Source: Microbacterium sp. Root53 (GTDB lineage: Bacteria; Actinomycetota; Actinomycetes; Actinomycetales; Microbacteriaceae). From it: a stretch of 64,000 bases of DNA. Of this stretch, positions 58,661-64,000 are shown piece by piece. Every line of letters starts with the position of its first letter. The stretch's first letter is position 1. The notes beneath the pieces are model-generated. The model was not told the DNA's origin. It saw only the letters and a list, made by a program, of their open reading frames with translations, and did not search any database. The position numbers were made by a program, and so were the translations under genes. The DNA lies in assembly GCF_001426925.1 (NCBI RefSeq), contig NZ_LMFR01000012.1, forward strand, positions 62,001 through 126,000, read 5' to 3'.

Positions 58661-59445
58661 GCGAGGTACTCCGAGTCCGGCACGTCCGTCACGAACATGT
58701 GCCCGGGCGCGTGCGTCAGCGCGAACGGAGGACGCGACGCCATGATCGCCGCCTGCGGCGTCACGCCGCACGCCCAGAACACGGGGACCTCTCCGTCGCG
58801 CATCTCGGGCGCGTCGCCGAAGTCCGGTCGTCCGAGATCCGTCACTCCGAGCGCCGCCGGGTCGCCCACGTGCACGGGCGCCCCGTGCACCGCGGGATAC
58901 CGGCCCGAGATCCTCACCGCGTCGGCCACCCGGTCCGCCGCCACCGGTCGCATGGAGACGACCATCTCGCCCCGCAGCCGCCCGGCCGGAAGGCACTGCC
59001 GGGAGGTGCGGTACATCGGCACGTTCCGTCCGAGCTCGCGGTGACGGATCGGGATGCCGGCGTCGGTCAGGCCCGCTTCGAACGTGAAGCTGCAGCCGAT
59101 CAGGAAGGACACCAGATCCGGGTGCTCCGCCCAGGCGGCGGACGCATCGCTCGTCTCCTCTGCGAGCTCCCCGTCGCGCCACACCCGGTAGGCGGGGAGG
59201 TCCGTCCGCAGGTCCGATCCCGGCGCGAGCGTCGACTCGACGGCGCCGGCGTCGAGCACCTCCAGGACGGGACAGGGCTTGGGGTTCCGCTGGGCGAACA
59301 GGAGCACGTCGTACGCCCAGTCCGCCGGCACGGCGATGAGGTTGGCCTGGACGAGACCGTGCGCGACGCCGCTCGTGGGGGCGACGAGACCGCCGCGGTA
59401 GGCCGCGCGGGCGGCGCGCGCCTCGTCGACGACCGCACGCGTCAT
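58657..59445 (-). CDS. putative hydro-lyase, DUF1445 / D-glutamate cyclase-like (YcsI family)
   Basis: 262-residue member of the DUF1445 family. The segments [41 protein letters not shown] and [20 protein letters not shown] with [11 protein letters not shown] are diagnostic; conserved Cys occur in IGCSF and WACGV. A mammalian relative converts D-glutamate to 5-oxo-D-proline, and B. subtilis ycsI sits in the ycsFGI-kipIA cluster, so a role in making or using 5-oxoproline is reasonable. Overlaps both neighbours by 4 bases. Confidence 0.9.
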   Translation of the reverse strand: MTRAVVDEARAARAAYRGGLVAPTSGVAHGLVQANLIAVPADWAYDVLLFAQRNPKPCPVLEVLDAGAVESTLAPGSDLRTDLPAYRVWRDGELAEETSDASAAWAEHPDLVSFLIGCSFTFEAGLTDAGIPIRHRELGRNVPMYRTSRQCLPAGRLRGEMVVSMRPVAADRVADAVRISGRYPAVHGAPVHVGDPAALGVTDLGRPDFGDAPEMRDGEVPVFWACGVTPQAAIMASRPPFALTHAPGHMFVTDVPDSEYLA

Positions 59446-60212
59446 CGCGCTCCCTCCGCGAACGGCGCGATCCGGATGCCCCCGCTCTCGAGCAGCGCCC
59501 GCGTAGCAGCCGCCATCGCGATGGCGCCCGCGCTGTCGCCGTGCACGCAGATCGAATCCGCGCGCACCCGCACGTCGGTGCCGTCGATCGCTCGGATCAC
59601 CCCCTCGCGTGCAAGGCGCAGCATGCGCGTCGAGACCTCGTCGGGGTCGTGCAGCACGGAGCCTGCCTCGCTGCGCGAGACCAGGTCCCCGGAGGGCGTG
59701 TAGGCGCGGTCCGCGAACGCCTCCGCAGCGGTCGCGAGCCCGGCCCGCTCGGCGACGTCGAGGACGACACCGCCTGCCAGTCCGAGCAGCACGAGCGACG
59801 GGTCCACGGCCCGGACCGCGGCGACGACGTCGCGCGCCTGCCGCTCGTCGCGCGCGATCGTGTTGTAGAGCGCGCCGTGCGGCTTGACGTAGCGGACGCG
59901 CCCGCCGACCCCGGCCGCCAGGCCGAGCAGCGCGCCGAGCTGGTACTCGACGTGGGCCTGAAGCGTCGCGGAGTCGACGTCCATGGCGTTGCGGCCGAAG
60001 CCCTCGTAGTCGCGGTAGCCGGGGTGGGCGCCGATCGTGACGCCGTGCGCGACGGCGGCTGCGAGCGTGTCGCGGATCCCCTCCGGGCTGCCGGCGTGGA
60101 ACCCGCAGGCCACGTTCGCGCTCGTCACGATGCCGAGCATGGCCCCGTCGTCGGCCACGATCCGGTCGGGCGTGTTCTCACCGAGGTCGGAGTTGAGGTC
60201 GATCGACGTCAC
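59442..60212 (-). CDS. pxpA: 5-oxoprolinase subunit PxpA (LamB/YcsF family)
   Basis: 256-residue LamB/YcsF protein. The N-terminal [42 protein letters not shown] and [15 protein letters not shown] motifs hold the conserved Asp, His and Asn residues of the family, and [11 protein letters not shown] ends the set. With PxpB and PxpC it forms the ATP-dependent prokaryotic 5-oxoprolinase. GTG start 3 bases after the transporter stop. Confidence 0.92.
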   Translation of the reverse strand: MTSIDLNSDLGENTPDRIVADDGAMLGIVTSANVACGFHAGSPEGIRDTLAAAVAHGVTIGAHPGYRDYEGFGRNAMDVDSATLQAHVEYQLGALLGLAAGVGGRVRYVKPHGALYNTIARDERQARDVVAAVRAVDPSLVLLGLAGGVVLDVAERAGLATAAEAFADRAYTPSGDLVSRSEAGSVLHDPDEVSTRMLRLAREGVIRAIDGTDVRVRADSICVHGDSAGAIAMAAATRALLESGGIRIAPFAEGAR

Positions 60213-60215
60213 GGG

Positions 60216-61472
60216 TCAGCCGCCGATGCCGATGAACGCGAAGATCGGGCCGATCGAGACGGCTCCCATGTACCAGGTCAGCAGGGTGGCGAGCGTGCCC
60301 ACGACGAGCAGCCAGACCGGGTAGCGGTAGCCGCCCAGGATGTCCCGCTGCCGGAACCAGCCGATGTACATGAAGATCGTCATGCCGATGGGGAGGATGA
60401 GCCCGTTGAAGCCGCCCACGAACACCAGGATGGCGGCGGGAGCCGCGCCGATGGCCAGGTAGAAGCCGAGCGAGACCACGATGAAGGCGACGGTCGTGAT
60501 CTGCAGCGGCCATCCCGATCCGAGCTTCTTCGAGAAGGTCGAGATGAACGTCGCGGACGTGTACGCGGCCCCGATGACCGAGGTGATCGCCGCGGCCCAG
60601 AAGATCGCGCCGAAGATGCGGATGCCGGCGTCGCCGAGGACCGCGCCGAACGCCTGGCCGGCAGGGTTCGCCGCCTGGCTCGACAGGTCGAGGGTCACGC
60701 CGGAGGCGACGACGCCGAGGATCGCGAGGAAGAGCACATAGCGCATGACGCCCGTGACGAGGATTCCGCTGATCGACGCGCGATGCACGGACGCCACGTG
60801 CTCGGGGCCGGTCTTGCCGGACTCCAGGTAGCGGTGCGCTCCCGCGTAGGTGATGTACCCGCCGACCGTTCCGCCGACGATGGTCGTGATGGTGGCGAAG
60901 TTCAGCTCGTCCGGGACGAACGTCTGGCGCAGCGCGTCGCCGACGGGCGGCTGGGACACGATCGCGACGATGAGGGTCAGGACGATCATGACGATGCCGA
61001 GCACCATGACGACGGCGTCGACCACGCGCCCCGCGCGCTTGTAGAGGAAGATGCCGATCGCGAGGAGCGCCGAGAGCAGCCCTCCGATCTTGGCGTCGAT
61101 GCCGAGCAGCGCGTTCAGGCCGAGGCCCGCGCCCGCGATGTTGCCGATGTTGAAGGCGAGGCCGCCGATCACGATGAGGGTCGCGAGCACATGCCCCGAG
61201 AACGGGATCGCCGAGTTCGCGAGATCGCCGGCGCGCTTTCCCGAGACCGTGATCATCCGCCACACGTTCATCTGCAGCGCGAAGTCGATCAGCACCGAGG
61301 CGAGGATCGCGAACGCGAACGCGGCGCCGAGCTGGGCGGTGAACGTGGCGGTCTGGGTGATGAAGCCGGGTCCGATGGCCGAGGTGGCCATCAGGAAGAT
61401 CGCGCCGAGGATCGGTCCGCGACGCGAGCGGGCGAACGTCTTCGCCCGCTCGGCGGTGGTGGTCTCGCTCAT
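60216..61472 (-). CDS. NRAMP-fold transporter of the 5-oxoproline cluster (YcsG-like)
   Basis: 418-residue membrane protein with about 11 helices of the NRAMP (APC) fold: GAIFLMATSAIGPGFITQTA in helix 1, LAFNIGNIAGAGLGLNALLG in helix 3, YITYAGAHRYLESGKTG in helix 6. Canonical NRAMP metal transporters have DPGN in helix 1 and a Met before a His in helix 6. Here helix 1 reads GPGF and no Met is at the helix 6 site, so metal transport is unlikely. Its place ahead of pxpA suggests import of 5-oxoproline or a related acid. First gene of the operon, with AGAGGAG as ribosome binding site. Confidence 0.85.
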   Translation of the reverse strand: MSETTTAERAKTFARSRRGPILGAIFLMATSAIGPGFITQTATFTAQLGAAFAFAILASVLIDFALQMNVWRMITVSGKRAGDLANSAIPFSGHVLATLIVIGGLAFNIGNIAGAGLGLNALLGIDAKIGGLLSALLAIGIFLYKRAGRVVDAVVMVLGIVMIVLTLIVAIVSQPPVGDALRQTFVPDELNFATITTIVGGTVGGYITYAGAHRYLESGKTGPEHVASVHRASISGILVTGVMRYVLFLAILGVVASGVTLDLSSQAANPAGQAFGAVLGDAGIRIFGAIFWAAAITSVIGAAYTSATFISTFSKKLGSGWPLQITTVAFIVVSLGFYLAIGAAPAAILVFVGGFNGLILPIGMTIFMYIGWFRQRDILGGYRYPVWLLVVGTLATLLTWYMGAVSIGPIFAFIGIGG

Positions 61473-61537
61473 GTCGTGCTCCTCTGGGGAAAGGGCCTGC
61501 GGGATGTGGGAAGCGGTCGCGGTGGGGCGCGCGACCT

Positions 61538-61574
61538 GATGTCGAACAACATCCCACGGATTGTTGAACAATCC
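61538..61574. promoter_or_regulatory. GntR operator region
   Basis: GGATTGTTGAACAATCC at 61558-61574 is a perfect 17-base palindrome. GATGTCGAACAACATC at 61538-61553 is an imperfect relative sharing GAACAA and ATC. Both lie between the divergent NRAMP-like operon and the GntR gene, which is the expected place for its binding sites. Confidence 0.7.
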
Positions 61575-61622
61575 AAGTCGTTTTTGTTTCAATCCTGTTG
61601 CGGCGCGCTCGCGGGCCCGCCG

Positions 61623-61628
61623 TAGGAT
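61623..61628 (+). promoter_or_regulatory. -10 hexamer TAGGAT of the GntR gene
   Basis: TAGGAT ends 6 bases before the ATG at 61635; leaderless pattern. Confidence 0.5.
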
Positions 61629-61634
61629 TCCTGC

Positions 61635-62276
61635 ATGCCCGCCCACGACGAGACGCTCGCCGACGTGCTGCGGCAGCGGATCATCGCCGGTGATTTCGCG
61701 CCCGGCACGCGGTTGTCGGAGACCTCGCTCTCCGAGTTCTTCGGCGTCTCGCGCAACACGCTGCGCGAGGCGTTCCGCGTCCTGGTCGAGCAGGGCCTGA
61801 TCGAGCACATCCCCCATCGGGGCGCGTCCGTCGCGTCGCCCACGGTCGCCGACGTGATCGACATCTATCGCGCGCGTCGCACCATAGAACCCGCCGTGCT
61901 CGCCGCGGGGTCCCCGCTGCACCCTGCCGTGGACGCGATGCGCGACGCGGTCGAGGCGAGCGAGGCGGCCCTGTCCGCGAAGGACTGGCGGGCGGTCGGC
62001 ACCTCCAACATGGCGTTCCACGCGGCCATCGTGGCGCTGGCGGACAGCCCGCGCCTCGGACGTCTGTTCCGCGACATCGCCGCGGAGCTCCGCCTGGCGT
62101 TCCTCGAGATCGACAGCCCCGAGGCGCTGCACGCCCCCTACGTGCCCCGGAACCGGGCCGTGCTCGAGGCATTCCTGACCGAAGGCGGACCGGCCGCATC
62201 CGACGAGCTGCACGCGTACCTCGTCCATTCCGAGCAGACCGTGCTCGGGGCGTTCACGCGGCTCGGACGCCGCTAA
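61635..62276 (+). CDS. GntR family regulator with FCD domain
   Basis: 213-residue regulator of the FadR subfamily. Winged HTH at about 5-70 (TRLSETSLSEFFGVSRNTLR, EQGLIEHIPHRGASVASP) and an all-helical FCD ligand domain at about 75-205, with Asp/His metal-ligand candidates in DIYRARRTIEP, NMAFHAAIVALADSPRL and HSEQTVLGAF. FCD regulators sense small carboxylic acids, which fits control of the divergent 5-oxoproline operon. It replaces the IclR-type KipR of the Bacillus locus. Its stop overlaps the coaE stop by 4 bases (convergent). Confidence 0.9.
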   Translation: MPAHDETLADVLRQRIIAGDFAPGTRLSETSLSEFFGVSRNTLREAFRVLVEQGLIEHIPHRGASVASPTVADVIDIYRARRTIEPAVLAAGSPLHPAVDAMRDAVEASEAALSAKDWRAVGTSNMAFHAAIVALADSPRLGRLFRDIAAELRLAFLEIDSPEALHAPYVPRNRAVLEAFLTEGGPAASDELHAYLVHSEQTVLGAFTRLGRR

Positions 62277-62875
62277 CCCTCCGCCCGGAGCCGCTCCCAC
62301 AGCGCGTCGGTCTGCACGAGCGTGTCGTCGAGGGATCCGGACGTGTCGATCACGACATCCGCGAGCTTCAGGCGCTCCTCGTCGGGCACCTGGTTGGCGA
62401 TGCGCGCACGCGCCTCGTCCTCGCTCATGCCTCGGTGCTCCACCATGCGCGCGACGCGGACGTCGGCCGGCGCGTGGGCGACGACCACGGTGTCCCACTC
62501 CCCCGTGCCGCGCGCCTCCGCGAGCAGCGGCACGTCGTAGACCACGACGGCGCGAGGGTCCGCGTCGAACGCCGCGCGGAACCGCCGCTGCGACTCCGCC
62601 TTCACCGCGGGGTGGACGATGCCGTTGAGCGCCGCCAGCCGGTCGCGGTCGCCGAAGACGAGCGCACCGAGCGCGGCGCGGTCGAGCGCGCCGTCGGCGG
62701 TCAGCACACCGTCGCCGAACTCGGCCGCGATGGCCGCGAGCACCGGCGTCCCCGGCTGCTGCAGATCCCGCACGAGCGCGTCGGCGTCGATCACCACGGC
62801 GCCGTGCTCGGCGAGGCGGCGGGCGATCGTGGACTTGCCGGACGCGATTCCGCCGGTGAGCGCGACGAGGGGCAT
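62273..62875 (-). CDS. coaE: dephospho-CoA kinase
   Basis: 200-residue P-loop kinase for the last step of coenzyme A synthesis. Walker A GGIASGKSTIARRL (about 8-21), VVIDADALVRDLQQPG, YDVPLLAEARG, and RMVEHRGMSEDEARARIANQ are characteristic. Some actinobacterial CoaE proteins carry a C-terminal extra domain; this is the short single-domain form. The gene is usually close upstream of uvrB in this group. Here the 5-oxoproline cluster lies between them. Confidence 0.95.
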   Translation of the reverse strand: MPLVALTGGIASGKSTIARRLAEHGAVVIDADALVRDLQQPGTPVLAAIAAEFGDGVLTADGALDRAALGALVFGDRDRLAALNGIVHPAVKAESQRRFRAAFDADPRAVVVYDVPLLAEARGTGEWDTVVVAHAPADVRVARMVEHRGMSEDEARARIANQVPDEERLKLADVVIDTSGSLDDTLVQTDALWERLRAEG

Positions 62876-62926
62876 GCCAGCAGTCTGGCACGCCCCTTGC
62901 GCGCTGATCTGCGGTCGCCGCCCGGA

Positions 62927-63358
62927 TCAGACCGTCCCGGCGGGCGGCCAGACGCCGATGATGATCGCCATGACCACGACCGTGACGAGCTCGTGCGCGA
63001 TGTTCATGAGCGTCAGCTGGCCCGGCCGGCCCTCGAACGCGTCGTGCGTGATGAAGCGCGCGGCGGTGAGGCCCGCCCACAGCAGCACGGCGGTGACGAG
63101 CGCGGCCATGAGGTAGCTGCCCTGGTAGAAGTGCCAGGCGATGGTGATCGCCCCGGCGAGCACCCAGGCGGTGATGAAGCTGACGACCACGGTCACGACG
63201 ATGGGCACGGTCGCGTCCTTGCCGGTGCCCTCCATCGACACCCCGGCCAGCTGCGACCACCGGGTGCCGAAGACCTTCGGCGCGTACCAGACCGAGCCGA
63301 CGACCATGCTCGAGAGGGTGGCCAGGACGACGGCCCAGTAGTTGATCTCAGGAATCAT
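62927..63358 (-). CDS. DUF1761 family membrane protein
   Basis: 143-residue membrane protein of the DUF1761 family with four predicted helices (starting INYWAVVLATLSSMVVGSVW, then VPIVVTVVVSFITAWVLAGA, MAALVTAVLLWAGLTAARF, and VTVVVMAIIIGVWPP). The WYAPKVFGTRWSQL segment after helix 1 is the family hallmark. Function unknown. ATG 63358 is preferred, since TACAGT ends 6 bases upstream (63365-63370) and the longer frame to 63472 is unconvincing. Divergent from the VOC gene. Confidence 0.9.
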   Translation of the reverse strand: MIPEINYWAVVLATLSSMVVGSVWYAPKVFGTRWSQLAGVSMEGTGKDATVPIVVTVVVSFITAWVLAGAITIAWHFYQGSYLMAALVTAVLLWAGLTAARFITHDAFEGRPGQLTLMNIAHELVTVVVMAIIIGVWPPAGTV

Positions 63359-63364
63359 GCCGCG

Positions 63365-63370
63365 ACTGTA
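63365..63370 (-). promoter_or_regulatory. -10 hexamer TACAGT of the DUF1761 gene
   Basis: Minus-strand TACAGT ends 6 bases before the ATG at 63358. Confidence 0.5.
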
Positions 63371-63448
63371 CCGCGCGCCCGCCTCGCCGCGCGGGAGGCC
63401 GATCGAACGATCGCACTGCGGCCCCTTGCCGGTGTCGGCGGCCGGGCA

Positions 63449-63454
63449 TACCGT
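63449..63454 (+). promoter_or_regulatory. -10 hexamer TACCGT of the VOC gene
   Basis: TACCGT about 38 bases before the ATG at 63493, so this gene has a leader, with a GAAAGGG ribosome binding site. Confidence 0.45.
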
Positions 63455-63492
63455 GAGCGCGTCGGAGGCCACCCCACGACGAAAGGGCAGTC

Positions 63493-63849
63493 ATGGCACA
63501 CGGAGACGTCACGCACCTCGAGATCCCGGTCTCGGACCTGGAGAAGGGCAAGGCCTTCTACGCCGACCTGTTCGGCTGGCAGATCGAGGCTCCGCCGGGC
63601 TTCGAGGAGTACCCCATGTGGCAGAACCCCAACGGCGTCAGCGGTGGCGCGCTCACGCCGCGCGAGGAGGGCTTCACGCAGCCGCGCTCGATCGTCGAGG
63701 TCGACTCGATCGACGACACGCTCGCGAAGGCCGTCGCCGGCGGCGGCGAGATCGTCAAGGAGCGGACGCCGATCACCGAGACCAGCTGGTGGGCGCTGTT
63801 CCGCGACCCCGACGGCAACGTGGTCGGGCTGTTCGAGGGATCGATGTGA
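63493..63849 (+). CDS. VOC family protein (glyoxalase-like)
   Basis: 118-residue single-domain vicinal-oxygen-chelate protein. The two beta-alpha-beta-beta-beta repeats are visible: VTHLEIPVSDLEKGKAFYAD with FGWQIEAPPG, then RSIVEVDSIDDTLAKAVAGG and FRDPDGNVVGLFEGS. Possible metal ligands are His8 and the Glu near the end. Members include glyoxalases, dioxygenases and resistance proteins; the specific function cannot be read. GAAAGGG lies before the ATG, and a hairpin terminator follows. Confidence 0.9.
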   Translation: MAHGDVTHLEIPVSDLEKGKAFYADLFGWQIEAPPGFEEYPMWQNPNGVSGGALTPREEGFTQPRSIVEVDSIDDTLAKAVAGGGEIVKERTPITETSWWALFRDPDGNVVGLFEGSM

Positions 63850-63866
63850 TCACGTGACGACATGAC

Positions 63867-63894
63867 GGGGCCGCACGGACATCCGTGCGGCCCC
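63867..63894. terminator. terminator after the VOC gene
   Basis: GGGGCCGCACGG and its perfect complement form a 12-bp stem with an ACAT loop between two convergent genes. Confidence 0.85.
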
Positions 63895-63910
63895 GGATCG
63901 GGTCGGTCGG

Positions 63911-64000
63911 TCAGCGCGACAGCAGCTGGCGCTTCGAGCTGATCACGCCGGTGTCGAACCCGGCCAGGTGCAGGCCGCCGTGGAAGCGGGCGTGCTCGAT
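63911..64000 (-). CDS. unidentified protein, C-terminal end only
   Basis: Only the last 29 codons of a minus-strand gene are in the window, ending FHGGLHLAGFDTGVISSKRQ then LLSR and a stop at 63911-63913. The frame is open to the window edge, the codon use fits, and a terminator lies just downstream. I cannot assign a family from this fragment. Confidence 0.55.
   Translation of the reverse strand: MEHARFHGGLHLAGFDTGVISSKRQLLSR

Noticed and set aside
60216-61472. Manganese transporter MntH
   Set aside because: The DPGN and helix 6 Met motifs needed for metal binding are absent.
55264-62876. Integrative element or genomic island with an integrase
   Set aside because: No integrase, transposase, tRNA or flanking direct repeats are visible, and base composition looks the same as the neighbours.

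Overview
High-GC actinobacterial chromosome, most likely family Microbacteriaceae and probably Microbacterium or a close relative. This is inferred from gene order and protein types: RbpA next to SecG, WhiA-RapZ-UvrC, a tkt-tal-pgi-zwf-opcA-pgl operon, sufB-sufD-ferredoxin-sufC-sufT beside ctaA, and DUF3099-SURF1. Almost all of the window is coding. I see no IS element, prophage, CRISPR array, tRNA or rRNA.

Layout. 1-7.5 kb: 3' end of DNA topoisomerase IB, an Lrp regulator, a hydrolase, a 3'-5' exonuclease, a 350-bp gap with two copies of an 80-bp dyad element, ribosomal protein L31 type B, an ABC ATPase, SerB, and two genes (hydrolase, SRPBCC) each broken by a one-base frameshift. 7.5-14.6 kb: FabG, a DUF3099-small protein-SURF1 run, an ABC-F ATPase, and a biotin uptake operon (bioY-bioM-bioN plus a CHY zinc finger gene) divergent from a TetR/BioQ-like regulator, with two tandem operators between them. 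14.6-22.2 kb: a siderophore uptake operon behind a DtxR/IdeR-type iron box, then an MFS exporter and a MalY-type lyase. 22.4-28.9 kb: the SUF iron-sulfur cluster operon divergent from ctaA (heme A synthase), followed by a decayed phosphodiester glycosidase gene. 28.9-32.4 kb: a PEBP protein, a frameshifted two-helix membrane protein, a DHA2 exporter and ctaB. 32.7-40.8 kb: pentose phosphate operon. 40.8-49.4 kb: rbpA, secG, tpiA, pgk, gap, sodA, whiA, rapZ, uvrC. 49.4-55.3 kb: uvrA, an OhrR-like regulator, a small zinc-ribbon protein, uvrB. 55.3-62.3 kb: a catabolic cluster (biotin carboxylase/BCCP, PxpBC fusion, DUF1445 lyase, PxpA, NRAMP-fold transporter, GntR regulator) lying between uvrB and coaE. 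62.3-64 kb: coaE, DUF1761, a VOC protein and the 3' end of an unidentified gene.

Two themes cross the window. First, about 18 genes carry a TAnnnT -10 hexamer 6-8 bases before the start codon and no Shine-Dalgarno sequence, the signature of leaderless mRNAs, while operon-internal genes mostly overlap as ATGA or GTGA. Second, four open reading frames are interrupted by one-base losses of the same sign, so some may be assembly errors rather than real pseudogenes. The best candidate for undescribed biology is the 55.3-61.6 kb cluster. It resembles the Bacillus ycsFGI-kipIA 5-oxoproline locus, but it also has a biotin carboxylase/BCCP subunit, and its NRAMP-fold transporter lacks the canonical metal-binding motif.
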